A stretch of DNA of 64,000 bases from Bradysia coprophila. Taxonomy: Eukaryota > Arthropoda > Insecta > Diptera > Sciaridae. A model generated the notes under the pieces. It was not told the DNA's origin. It saw only the letters and a list, made by a program, of their open reading frames with translations, and did not search any database. Location: the NCBI RefSeq assembly GCF_014529535.1, contig NW_023503608.1:10838501-10902500 (forward strand). Reading direction: 5' to 3'. A program made the position numbers and the translations under genes. This document shows positions 1 through 10,456 of the stretch, in pieces (the first letter of the stretch is position 1; the number at the start of each line of letters is the position of its first letter).

Positions 1-938
1 GACTCGTTCACTTGAAATTCAAATTTTAGGCACCCTTACGGCTTTTCATCATTTCGAGTACAACGCTCAAATAGTTGAATTAGCAGATCAGAATGTAGGT
101 GTTCCCTTTTATTTTCAGTTGATAAAATGAATAAATCTACTACTTCTTTTGTTTAGAATATCACGTAGTGTTACTTTTTAAATCTTCAAGTTCATTAGTT
201 TTTCTATGTATTTTGTTTTTTTATGGAACACGAACCGGAGCACATCTTTTATTTTTATCCTCATTGTCGCAACAGACGACTATTTTTATTGTAAACTTTT
301 TTTGAAAACTAGCTTCACAAAAATGTGATACACGATTAACATCCACTAAACCAAACGATGTGTCCCTTAGAGTTTTACACACACTGCATATCATACTTGT
401 AACAATAAAATACTTCAGTATATATCTCCGATTAAGAGTATCAGCTCTATTATTACTGGCACTTGGCACTTATCATTTAATAGATAGTTAAGCGAAAGTC
501 CGGCGTACTTTGCAATTGCGTTTGTATTAAACAAGACGATAAAATCCAGTTTACTTTTCGAAATTTCAAATTCAAGTCCAGTCTTTGTTCTGCTTCACCT
601 ACACGTACTACAACAATTTATTATTGCTTTGCTTCCACGAAGTAGATTAGATTTATGTTTACATTTTACATCACACAGACTATTTGCTTGTTTGATCACG
701 ATTGGAGATATAGTTACACTTGTCCTTAATTCTTCGATGCCGATTAGTTAATATTATTGGTGTTGAGCTTAAGATTAAAATTCAAGAGAAAATCTAGGTC
801 AAAATTTTGTGAACCATACCATACTGCGTCAAAGTGATAGTCTGTCGAAATTATATCTGGATTTGGAGCGGAATTTTATAAAACATTAACGGTAATTATG
901 GCTAATTAATGCATTTAACCAAATTTTAAGTACGTGTT
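1..938. other. intergenic, no gene seen
   Basis: AT-rich sequence upstream of the UNC93-like gene. The only open frame (minus strand, 221-469) has low-complexity composition, no splice support and no recognisable family, so I do not call it. The last 100 bases hold the promoter described separately. Confidence 0.6.
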
Positions 939-940
939 CG

Positions 941-948
941 TATATATA
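941..948 (+). promoter_or_regulatory. TATA box of the UNC93-like gene
   Basis: TATATATA at 941-948 lies 110 bases before the ATG at 1058. An initiator-like TCAACA lies about 20-30 bases downstream. Spacing fits a focused TATA promoter with a 5' UTR of roughly 85-95 bases and no 5' intron. This is inferred from position and motif only. Confidence 0.5.
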
Positions 949-1057
949 GGAGAAAGTTGGTCAACACGTACTCTACCGTAGTGACAAGAAATGTTAATAA
1001 AGTAGAGAAAATAGTGACAATTATAACCATCGTCCGCATCTCTAACATTACATTAAA

Positions 1058-2503
1058 ATGTCTGAGCTAGACATCACACACAATTTTCAATCTGAAGATA
1101 ATGAAAAGACTAACGGAAGCACACAACTAAGCGATGCAACAAAAAGAGACTATGGACCAAAGGAACAACGTCGCATGATGAAGAATGTTGTTGTGATAAG
1201 TGTCTCATTTGCACTACTCTTCACAGCTTACTCTGGCATGTCCAGTCTTCAAAGTTCGATTAACAATGGTCCCGACAAAGCTGGTTTAGGTAATTGGTCG
1301 TCTTCCGTGGTGTACGCTACAATGTGCATCTCAGCTCTGTTTCTTCCAACATACGCGATATCGCGCTTAACAGCCAAGTGGGCAATATATGGATTCATGT
1401 TTGGATACACCACATACATTGCAGCTCAATTCAAGCCAGAATTTTACACACTTATTCCAGCAGCTGCTATTGTAGGAATTAGTGCTGCTCCAATGTGGGC
1501 GTCAAAATGTACATATCTCTCGCACATCGGAAAAGAATATGCAAGTCTAACAGGCGAAAAGAATGTTGAAGCAGTAATTGTGAAATTCTTTGGAATATTC
1601 TTCTTCTTCTTTCAAACGCACGCAGTCTTTGGAAACATTATTTCTTCTACAATTTTATCATTAGGCGTGGATGAATCGACGAAAGTTGTAAATGATCCGG
1701 AAATTTGCGGCGCAAATTTTTGTCCAGGCACTAATCTGACCTCGTTCAATGACTTAGAAGATAGGCAGAAAATCTGGACATTGTCTGGAATTTATTTAGG
1801 TGTGGCTCTGTTCGCTATCGGAATTGGTATCTTCTTTACTGATACACTTGTTAGATACGGCGAAAAAGACAGGGACGGAATGTCGTCGAAGTTGACCGGA
1901 ATGAGGTTATTGATAGCAACTTTTAAACAAATGACAAAACCCAATCAGATATTAATCATTCCTTTAACCATTTGGTCCGGACTGGAACAAGGATTCATAG
2001 GAGCAGACTTTACGGCCGGATATATTACTTGCGGATGGGGAGTGGAAAAAGTGGGTTATGTTCTCATTTGCTACGGAGTAGCCGACTCTATCTGTTCCAT
2101 CGGATACCATCCGATCATCAAGCATATCGGGCGCATATATGTGTTCACTTTCGCTGCTCTCGTAAATGTAGCTCTGATCTTTGTTTTCCTTTATTGGAAA
2201 CCTAATCCAGACGAAAGCCATTACTTTTTTATTTTTGCGGCTTTATGGGGCGTAGCAGACGCTGCTTGGCAATGTGGTATTAATGGGTATTATGGAGTTT
2301 TATTTCCAGCGGACGAGGAAGCTAGCTTTAGTAATTATCGGCTCTGGGAAGCCATTGGCTTTGTTATTTCCTTTGCAGAGTCTAATTTAATGTGTGTCAA
2401 TGTTAAATTGTACATCCTCTTGGGAGTAGCTGCTGTAGGAATGGCGGGATTTTATGCAATTGAATATCGCACTAGGCGAGATGCAAAGAAAGAAAATAAA
2501 TAA
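1058..2503 (+). CDS. UNC93-like protein (MFS-fold membrane protein)
   Basis: A 481-residue protein of the UNC93 family, membrane proteins of the major facilitator fold. Members act as regulators or chaperones of channels and receptors (worm UNC-93 regulates a two-pore potassium channel; vertebrate UNC93B1 moves Toll-like receptors). The N terminus is cytosolic and polar (residues 1-43). Hydrophobic segments follow at about 44-62, 84-102, 108-124, 131-148, 172-200, 241-262, 297-313, 331-348, 358-379, 388-405, 431-445 and 450-468, matching the expected 11-12 helices. The family feature of a conserved first helix ending in LQSS is present at about 64-67. A cysteine pair (217, 222) sits in the large loop between about 200 and 240, as in arthropod members. 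The coding region has no intron, and the stop codon directly follows an AATAAA at 2495-2500. The ATG is the first after the TATA box. The exact orthologue and cargo are not determinable here. Confidence 0.93.
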   Translation: MSELDITHNFQSEDNEKTNGSTQLSDATKRDYGPKEQRRMMKNVVVISVSFALLFTAYSGMSSLQSSINNGPDKAGLGNWSSSVVYATMCISALFLPTYAISRLTAKWAIYGFMFGYTTYIAAQFKPEFYTLIPAAAIVGISAAPMWASKCTYLSHIGKEYASLTGEKNVEAVIVKFFGIFFFFFQTHAVFGNIISSTILSLGVDESTKVVNDPEICGANFCPGTNLTSFNDLEDRQKIWTLSGIYLGVALFAIGIGIFFTDTLVRYGEKDRDGMSSKLTGMRLLIATFKQMTKPNQILIIPLTIWSGLEQGFIGADFTAGYITCGWGVEKVGYVLICYGVADSICSIGYHPIIKHIGRIYVFTFAALVNVALIFVFLYWKPNPDESHYFFIFAALWGVADAAWQCGINGYYGVLFPADEEASFSNYRLWEAIGFVISFAESNLMCVNVKLYILLGVAAVGMAGFYAIEYRTRRDAKKENK

Positions 2504-2529
2504 TTTATTAGGTGTAATGTGACTAAAGA

Positions 2530-2840
2530 CTTGGAACAGGTCAGATATCCCTTGATGTGAACCTGAATTTCAGGTCGACCTGAAAATATTTGAATCTGAA
2601 GTGACCTGACCTGAATATACTTAAAATCTGAAGATCAGTTAAAATTCAGATAAATCAGATTAGATTGCAGGTATATCTGAAAAAATCTCAGATATAACTA
2701 AAATCTGACCTGATTTACCTGAATTTTTACTGATCTTCAGATTTTAAGTAAATTCAGGTCAGGTAAAAATTTTCAATTGAGGTTGAGTTCCATTCAGATT
2801 CAGATAACTTGAGCTTTAGGTTTCAGACCGACCTTGCCTG
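2530..2840. repeat. fold-back repeat built of CAGATT/AGGTCA-like words
   Basis: Just beyond the UNC93-like stop lies a stretch dominated by short words such as ACCTGA, ATCTGA and their complements. Its core is an imperfect inverted repeat: the arm at about 2602-2650 (GACCTGACCTGAAT, then TTAAAATCTGAAGATCAG) is the reverse complement of about 2725-2766. It probably forms a long hairpin in the 3' UTR or downstream RNA of the gene. No ORF. Confidence 0.7.
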
Positions 2841-3077
2841 CGTCTTAAATAGATTATTTTTTTATGAATTTTACTTTTTATAATAAACGTACATTATGAC
2901 ATCTTCACTGTAAATGTTTTTCTCTGAACATCTTAAACCTTTATCAGGAACAGTATCATCCAAACCCTATATAAGCTCAAATGGTACCCAGATTATGATG
3001 GAACACCACAGGATTTTCTAAACATTTTTTAAGCATTTCCAAGGTATCTTTCGCTGGTTTTCTACGCTCATCCGGTA

Positions 3078-3242
3078 GAGTAAAACAAACAAGGCAGTAG
3101 CGCTTGATTTGACTAAGGGACCTGAATTATCTAGCAGCCTTATATTTTGCGATTTTTGTCAGTATTCATTTTCATTTATTGTATTAGGTCCCTTATAAAC
3201 TTATTGACTTCTTAAAAATGAACCGCTACTGCCTGTTTTACC
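3078..3242. repeat. MITE-like element, copy 1 (GGCAGTAGCG family)
   Basis: About 165 bp bounded by inverted ends: GTAAAACAAACAAGGCAGTA at the left, and the complement of that pattern (CTACTGCCTGTTTTAC) at the right. The interior shares TTGATTTGACTA, CCTGAAT.ATCTAG and GTATTAGGTCCCTTAT with a second copy at 8191-8367. Two dispersed copies with matching inverted ends show it is a mobile family. It has no coding capacity. Confidence 0.75.
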
Positions 3243-3450
3243 GCACCCAAGAACACTAAAACAAAACATAGCTAACGCCGACCCGTACGAAACACCTATT
3301 CGTATCAAAAGCCTTTAATGTGAAACTCTTCATTTCTCTTACTTCATTTTCTTCTCTGCTGAAAAACTATTCTTCCTTTTAAATCACTTACATTATCCAC
3401 TCTTTGCCTTGTTATCATATACAATTAAATTGCTGGAGGCAATATAGACA

Positions 3451-4484
3451 GCCCCGTACGAAGTCAAATTTCATAAATTCCCATTTAAATAGCTATATAC
3501 CGCTATATTTACCTATATTTCACTGTAAATAAACATTTCACAGAGGAATATGCTATTATATAGCTCTATATGCCTGTATATAGCTCAATATAGCTGTATA
3601 TAGGTATATATAGATGTCCATATATGGAATCCCTGAAACCCCTCACACTTAACACATTATTTTCATGTTAACAGAAACTCTCTAAGCATCATTTTTCCCA
3701 CTTTATATCGTTTTACTAAAATCCAATATGGCCGCGGGCAGCCATTTTGTTAGGAGACCGGAAATAGTACCGACGCTTTACATTCGTTAATACCTTTCAA
3801 ACAAAAAAAAATTCATGAAATTCGGTCAAAATTTACTCGAGATATTGTCAAAATACATCACGTTCACTGTACTTCCGAGTAGCCAGATAAGAGCTCACTC
3901 CAAGAGACCTAGCTCACGCTCCGGAGAACATAATTTCATAAAAAAAAATTTCTCTGATTGGTACGGTCAATACCTATCTAATAAAGCTAAGACAGACGAA
4001 ATATGTTCAAATGTGGCCGACCTACAAACAAAAACTGCTTGCCGCCCTGTACCTGTTCCACACCAAGGGGTCTAACTCACGAGTCGGTCATCCGATTTCC
4101 ATAAACTTTTTTTTTGTCGATCGGTATTGTAAATACCTTTTATTTGACGTATCACTTACAAGTTTAACGTTTAAATGTCCGGAGATATCTTCGAAAAACC
4201 GTAAAGCACTTATTGGGCCACAGCGGAGGGGTCGATCCAAAATCACTCATCTTCGAACTTAGCCTGTCTTTTGACATTACCAAACGGGAAAAAAAAGAAT
4301 TTTCAAAATCGGATGCGTTTTACTCAAGTTATCGTGCAGACAGACGGACAGACAGACGGACTTTTTTTTCGCGGATTTGGCATCTCTAAACAACCACAAT
4401 AGGTTTCCCCTTACTCAGGGAGACCAATTCGACGTGTTACAAACGTATGCGTAAACCTATAAGACCCCAGTACTTCGTACGGGT
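3451..4484 (-). mobile_element. TIR-bounded element (GCCCCGTACGAAGTA family), copy 1
   Basis: The left end reads GCCCCGTACGAAGT (3451-3464) and the right end is its complement, ACTTCGTACGGG (near 4472-4483). Read on the minus strand, the first 180 bases match the copy at 11212-12107. Shared landmarks are the GTACGAAGTACTGGGG start, TTTGTAACACGTCGAATTGG, a run of GTCTGTCCG-type units, and CTTGAGTAAA. There is no transposase ORF, so it is non-autonomous or eroded. The left part (3490-3620) holds a repeated TATAGCTATATA word. The short ORFs at 3815-4262 are part of this element. Confidence 0.75.
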
Positions 4485-4882
4485 CTAAAAAGAGACCGTA
4501 GTCCTCAGTCGCACAACTTAGAATGTTATGTGGCAGTATGAGGAATCAGAAATCATGCGCTGATGTAAAAAATAGAACCCCATAAGAGTGGGAATTGAAT
4601 TGTTATGAAATGCTGTTGATGTTTAATTAGAAGAATATAGTCACTTTCTTTCATAAAATTTCTGTAAGTATGGAAGAGGAACAAAATCTTAGGAGCATGG
4701 ATTGACGTCAAATTTATGTTCAATGACTGGTTTTGAGCAAATGCAAGCTGGTAGCTAAGCATGATGCCAGGAACTGTGATCTCACACGTTTAATAATATA
4801 TTGTCAACACTTTTATTTACATTTTTCTTACAAAGATAAAAGAATTTTCTTAAAACGTACATACCTGAACCTTGACTTCCCG

Positions 4883-7346
4883 TTATCTTTCACTTAATTT
4901 ATCGTTAATCAACTTTAAAGTTTCTTCCATTGTTTTTAAAGTACTCTCTATAGCGTCTATCCGCTTGGCCAATTGTTCTCTTTCGTGTTCATCATCGGTT
5001 ATCTTCCGGTGTTTTTTCATTTCGTTTCGATCCCGAATTCGAAGAGCAGCGTGCACAATTTTCTTACTCATCCGTGCGATTCTACATCTGGCCCAGCTAC
5101 GCAATGGTACTCTCAGACAAACAAAATTCGGTGGCACCTCCTGTTCTGCATATACCATGTACGAGTCTTCAAGGTCGATGAAGATCTTCTTGCCGTCGTA
5201 GACGAAAGTGTTGATGTGAGTGAAATATTTGCACAATCTCCAGACTCGACGATATTTACTTCTACAAAAAAAATTCTTTAAATTTTCGGTCAAACAATCA
5301 AAACTTTCCAGTACAACACATTACACACATCATGAATTACGTACCGGAACCAGTGCTGCTTCCGTGACAAAACTTCTTCGTATCGAGCGAGAACTTGACA
5401 ACGTCGTATGAAACTCGTCAGTTCAGCTTTAGCTTGAATCTTCTGTGTGTCGCTTACCGCCAAACCGTTGAGCAAATTCATAAATACCGTCGATATCAAG
5501 AAAATGAATCCGACGAATACATACGCTCCAAATGTGTTCGAATCGAAATCAACATTGGCCACATCAAACTCACCGGCTGACATTACGACGGTCTTTATCA
5601 TAGACATACCTAGGGTAGGGAATTCGTTAAAATGCGGTGGATCTCTGTCGCTATAAACATACCTAGACTAGGGAACTTGTTGAAATCCGGTGGATCTCGG
5701 TCATCATCTGGATCTCTTAACAAAATGTAGAAGAGTAGCGAGAAAGCTGGTAGAAAAATCGCATAAAGCTGCAAGCTCTTGATGGAACTTTTTGTAACTG
5801 CTATGAGCATTTCCGAATAGATTGAAAAGTGCCAAAATGTCCCCGATAAGTTAAAAAATTCGTATGTGATCAGGACAATGCTTATTGCAGCCATTGTAGG
5901 TGTGTGAAATTCCATAGGCACCGCGACCACAAAAAGTACCAAGGACAGAATGGTGATAAAAGTCAGAAAACTGTTCGCGTAATTGTCTTGACTTTTCCGA
6001 TAGTCCGGCGAGCAAAAGATTATTTGCAGTAGACGTCGTGAGGCCGTGTAGGTGGAGAAAATCAGTGTCAGAAAACACATTTTTCCAGTGTGTGCAGCCG
6101 GACTCATAATGTAGTACATCGAAACGCATCCCGTTATCAATGACAGCATAAAATAACATAAACAGTCCGTATATAAGAGGAGTGCAAGGCGTTGCCATTT
6201 AAGAAACAAAAAACAGGCGATCAATGGATGTTCCAGCAAATGTCGCAATTCGTATGATTTCGACATAAATCTAATAGCCTCCATATCGTTCGGATAGTCA
6301 TCGGATGGTGAAATCAAATTTTCGAAATTGAGGACAATCATATCCTCGCCCGAGATGCATCGATCAAAATGAGATTTGAGTGCTTTCGGGTCAACATGGG
6401 ATATGGCTGGCCGATTCGTACAATCTTGCATGCCAATGAAAGCACCATTTTTCAATAGGTCGTGCACCACTGTTGTTTTACTATATTGAACGGCTAAATG
6501 CAGTGCTGAGTAGTCGTCCTCGTTCTGCTCATTGACACCATAGTTGGCATAATTTAACAGTAAGTCTACACACTTGCCGAAAGCAACTTTTCCGTCTTCA
6601 GTATCTCTACAATCGCTATCGATGGTCTGCGCCTGCATCAAGAACGTTGTAAAATCGGCCAGCCTAACTGGCTTCCATGACATCGATTTTCGCTTTTCCA
6701 GTAACTTCTTTAAACATTGCCACCGGCCAAATCGATAGATTGAATGGATGGCCGACCTATTGAACTCCTCATTTAGAGCACCCAACGCTTCGGTAGCCAA
6801 ATTCAAATCTCTTAATGTTGCAATGCGTATGAGTGACACATCACGCCAAGCATCCAATGTTTCAATGTCACCGTCCTCCTTATCACTGTCATCACTCGAG
6901 GAATCGACGTGGAATTGTGCCAGTTCTTCATTCTTTTGCTCAGCAATCATTTGCAAGGCTTCCACAAAAACGTCCTCATTGTCGAACATTAGACTAAACA
7001 AAAGTCTATCGTGTTCCCAATATGTAACATCGCGATTTCGAATGGATGGTATGACACCATCTGGAGTAAGCTGTGTTACTTTTGCTCTCGTCTTGTCATT
7101 CAACTAAAAGGAGACAGAGTTTTTTAAAATTTAAATAATTATTTTGCCAGACAGATTCGTTTTCCTTACTAAAGTTACGTCGAAGCCGGCAATCAGATAT
7201 TCCTCACAGAACACTTCAAAATGGTGATCAAGATACTCATCGAGAATTCCTTTCAGGTCTGCTTGCGAGCACGGTTCATCTAAATCGATTTCAAAAAGTT
7301 TCGACCGGAATGACTTCAAATCGTTAAGTACATTGGACTCAGTCAT
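4883..7346 (-). CDS. pain: painless-type TRPA cation channel (4 exons)
   Basis: A 753-residue TRPA-family channel closest to painless, which acts in noxious heat and mechanical sensing in sensory neurons. Exons are 7346-7170, 7103-5663, 5609-5345 and 5261-4883, with introns of 66, 53 and 83 bp in phases 0, 1 and 2. Each join keeps frame. An ankyrin-like unit (DDYSALHLAVQYSKT) lies near residue 256. The pre-S1 block HPLIACFLFLKWQRL starts at about 351, membrane segments span roughly 355-530, and a pore-region MSAGEFD is near 549. A final helix runs directly into the painless-type block NLLNGLAVSDTQK, followed by a coiled-coil tail (about 720-753). The splice at 5345/5261 restores WFRSKYRRVW, which fits the painless C-terminal region. 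The start at 7346 is the first ATG in the open exon. The protein is shorter than the Drosophila protein (about 900 residues), mainly through fewer N-terminal ankyrin repeats. AATAAA lies at 4817-4812. Confidence 0.9.
5610..5662 (-). other. 53-bp intron formed from a tandem duplication
   Basis: Intron 2 of painless. Its donor is CTAG|GTATGT (exon ends at 5663) and its acceptor is CCCTACCCTAG|GTATGTC (next exon starts at 5609). It has a TTTTAAC branch-like site and a pyrimidine-rich end. Removing it gives a continuous SLGMSMIKT frame; keeping it causes a stop. The 50 bases up to and just past the donor match the 50 bases up to and just past the acceptor at about 84% (8 mismatches by eye). The spacing is exactly 53 bp, the intron length. 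Both copies carry CTAGGTATGT. Confidence 0.8.
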
Positions 7347-7683
7347 TATCACTGATAAAATGTCGATAACATAAGCAAACTACACAAAAAATTTCGAAGG
7401 ATAAATTCTGAACTGCAAAATATACACAGAAACATAAGAATGAAATAAATGACACTAGAAGTCTTAAGGAGACTGTTTAACTAGGTCATATCAACACAAC
7501 TTCTATTATTATGTCATGAATTCCGTTTAATTTAGGGATCGAAAAACTCTGTTTGTTGTGGTACTTGATGGTAAACAAACAAACATGCATGACAATGACA
7601 GCGACTATAGCGCATGTGAGCATCTGAACGTACTATTTTAACCTTTAGCAGACGGACGGCACATAAAAATTGAGGCACCAATG

Positions 7684-8443
7684 AAAGTATAGACCAGTAC
7701 AGGTATGGTCTGTTCATACAAACCGGAGGACACCTCCGCTCCATACAAAGTTTGACATTCGACCATACCTTGTGTTGACGTTCATTGATCATGACTGGTA
7801 CACATGATATAAATACTAAGCGCAATAAAATATATGCTTTAAACAACGCCGCAAGCATGAGTGATCGTAGTGACAGCTGCCAAAGAGAGTACTATTTTGT
7901 ATGACATTTTTGTACACATTTTTTACAGTGCCAAAATTTGTTCGATACACTGTCCAGTTTCGGTACTCTATTTTAAAACGTTTGGCAAAGTTGATTTTAC
8001 TTAAAGGCAGCGAAACTTTACCTGTAAGAACCGGTTAAGTCACCAAGACAGCTGATGTCACTCAAAGCAATGAACGTCAACACAAGGTATGGTCGAATGT
8101 CAAACTTTATATGGAGCGGAGGACATAGCGATTTCATGTAAACAAACTCACCTCTCATGAGAGGTGAGTGTTTGTTTGTATGCACGACAGAGTAAAGTTA
8201 ACCAGGCAGGAGCGCTGATTTGACTAGCAACCTGAATAATCTAGTATATTTTGCGAATAAAATTTTTCAATTTATGTCAGTGTTCATTTGAGTTCATTTT
8301 CATCCAGTGTATTAGGTCCCTTATTTGACGTTTCGAAAATGAACCGCTCCTGCCTGGTTTATTTTACGCTGCCGTGTTTGTATGAAATCGATATGTCCTC
8401 TGATTTGTATGAACAGACTATACTTGGTTTATACTTTCATTGA
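7684..8443. repeat. large nested fold-back element
   Basis: The left arm (about 7684-7791) is the reverse complement of two right-side blocks: 8069-8130 (AATGAACGTCAACACAAGG) and 8391-8443 (TTTGTATGAACAGACTATAC). Inside the right arm, a second inverted pair (GCGATTTCATGTAAACAAAC and GTTTGTATGAAATCGATATG) encloses a third element at 8191-8367. There is also a short perfect palindrome, CACCTCTCATGAGAGGTG, near 8150-8167. The 108-codon minus-strand ORF at 7532-7858 is part of the arm and not a gene. Confidence 0.75.
8191..8367. mobile_element. MITE-like element, copy 2 (GGCAGGAGCG family)
   Basis: Inserted within the right arm of the fold-back element. Ends AGTAAAGTTAACCAGGCAGG and the complementary CTGCCTGGTTTATTTTAC are inverted. 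The interior shares TTGATTTGACTA-like, AATAATCTAG and GTATTAGGTCCCTTAT words with 3078-3242. No ORF. The nesting shows it inserted after the larger fold-back formed. Confidence 0.75.
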
Positions 8444-8995
8444 CTCAAAGTTGAGCGGTTCAGTAGATAGTTTTCATAAAGTTCATGGAGGCGCGTGATA
8501 AACTCAGATGAGTCTTAACTCTAAAATTGTTCTACCACTACCTAGAAGTTTTTGGGACAACAAATATTAGAAATGTTCTCGGCTTCGCCTCGGATTAGTT
8601 AACTTCACACAAGTCTCAAAACCATCATTTGTTTCATCGATTAGTAAGGTACTATTACATAGCTCAGGATAAAAACAGAAACTATGAGAGAACGAGGACT
8701 TTTCGAATTGTATTTAGCATTCCCATTTCAAAGGTCCCTTCAGAACCTTGCCCAATTCTCCATTTTCACTGAAAATATAAACACGCCGAAAATGGAAAAA
8801 ATGAACATTTTTCAGCGACGCACACCTCTTCGCTCAAGATGTTTTCGCTTACAAGTTGATTTGACAGTAAATTAATTATCAATTTTTTACGTCTGATATA
8901 CGCTTATCTGAGCAATATAGTGAGAATTATAAGGTTTCTATAATAACCGCGTACATTGTAATCGACATCTTTATTTTCACTAAGGTCGTTGGGCA

Positions 8996-10128
8996 ATGAG
9001 CAAGTGGATTTTTCAATTATCAACCAGAAACAAGACAATCAGGCCGCTGAAAAGCCGGAATATATTGCAAAACATACAAACCAATCGTTGTAACTCAACA
9101 GATATGGCAGGACGACTCAGTGGTAAAGTTGCAGTGGTAACAGCGTCAACTGATGGGTAACAAGATTAGAAAAATTTGGTCCTTCCAAGTCTGATAATCT
9201 GATATGCTTTTGGCTGATAGGATTGGTTTTGCTATAGTTTCAAGATTAGCAGCCGACGGTGCTAAGGTAGTTATCAGCAGTCGAAAGCAAGACAATGTAA
9301 ATCGAGCTGTATCCGAATTGAAATCGAAAGGATTCCAGAACGTATTGGGCGTAAAGTGTCATGTAGGTGATAATGATGACCGAAACAATTTATTTAAGCA
9401 AACCGTTGAAAAATTCGGTGGCTTAGATATATTCGTATCAAATGCGGCAGTAAATCCAGCAGTTGGTATGTGTGCTAGAGTTTAGAAAGTGGTTGACCTT
9501 TGTATTCAAACGTTTATCGATTTGCGTATTAAAATAGGCGGAGTGTTGGATTGCACCGAAGAAGTTTGGGATAAAATTTTCGATATTAATGTGAAGGCAT
9601 CATTTCTGCTGGCTAAACAAGCGGCGCCTTTGATCCAAGAAAGAGGAGGCGGAAGTATAGTCTTTATATCTTCAATTGCTGGATACACTCCATTCAGCGT
9701 GAGACAAAATTTTCAGTTTTCAAAGTTATTTGATGAATTCCATTATTTCCTATACTAGTTACTCGGAGCATATTCGGTCAGCAAAACTGCCTTGTTCGGA
9801 CTAACAAAAGCCGTGGCTCAAGATTTAGCAACCGAAAAGATTCGTGTCAATTGTGTGGCTCCCGGTGTTGTGAGAACTAAATTTGCCAGAGCTGTGAGTA
9901 TTTTGATTTATAAAAATGGGACTCAATTGAACATTCATTGTTTGACGATTTCTTCAGATGTACGAAACAGAAACGGCAAAACAAGCGGTATTAGCAACCA
10001 TTCCAATGGGTAGACTCGCAGAATCAAATGAAATAGCCGGAGTCGTGTCATTTTTGGTGTCCGAAGATGCAAGTTTCATAACCGGTGAAACTATAACTGC
10101 TGCTGGTGGAAGCATTTCCCGATTATAA
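8996..10128 (+). CDS. DHRS4-type short-chain dehydrogenase/reductase (5 exons)
   Basis: A 290-residue classical SDR of the DHRS4 group, NADPH-dependent carbonyl/retinal reductases. Exons are 8996-9156, 9221-9465, 9538-9698, 9759-9893 and 9958-10128, with phases 2, 1, 0, 0 all consistent. The cofactor motif is TASTDGIG (residues 49-56; the first Gly of TGxxxGxG is replaced by Ala, as is usual in this group). SNAA is in the NNAG position. The catalytic set is Ser181, Tyr194 and Lys198 (AYSVSK). The PMGRL and SEDASFITGE blocks are also typical. The chosen start adds a 36-residue leader rich in Arg, Lys, Ser and Thr with no acidic residue before the end, which looks like a mitochondrial presequence. 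The ATG at 9104 (MAGRLSGK) is an alternative start without it. The protein ends in SRL, a peroxisomal PTS1 signal. Poly(A) signals are at 10199 and 10274. Confidence 0.92.
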
Positions 10129-10403
10129 TTTTTGTTTTTGTTTTCGAATGTGGTGAATGGCTGGATTGTTAATGTTTTTGGTTGGCCGGGGTATTGGAAA
10201 TAAATTAAGCAATTGAACTGTTTCAATTTTGTAAACTTAGTTACGAGATGCACAGGTGACCAACGTATGCAGCAATAAATCGACAGTCTACAGTTATCAG
10301 TCTGTAAGAATAAGAAGTGAGCTCAGGAAATGAGTAAAATTGGAAAGTTTTTAGAAGCGCTAGTTCGATCAATTGAGTTGTGTGTTCCATTCTTGCATTG
10401 CAT

Positions 10404-10455
10404 AGAAAAAGTTCGAGTTTTGCTATCTCAACATAATTTTATTATTCAAACAATT
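10404..10455. repeat. dispersed 50-bp repeat shared with 14664-14712
   Basis: The sequence from GCATAGAAAAAGTTCGAGTT to TAATTTTATTATTC recurs at 14664-14712 with about four mismatches. This copy abuts the painless exon fragment. The other lies in the 3' region of the KCTD3-like gene. It is probably the edge of one mobile or duplicated unit whose full extent I cannot fix. Confidence 0.65.
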
Positions 10456-10456
10456 T

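Noticed and set aside
5290-5380. A 43-bp intron alternative for the last painless junction (donor at AAA|GTTTTG)
   Set aside because: It is phase 0 against a phase-2 acceptor and runs into a stop; the CCG|GTACGT donor at 5344 keeps frame and restores the expected C-terminal block.
7532-7858. 108-codon minus-strand ORF
   Set aside because: It lies in the left arm of the nested fold-back element; the matching arm at 8069-8130 is not open in the same way and no family is recognisable.
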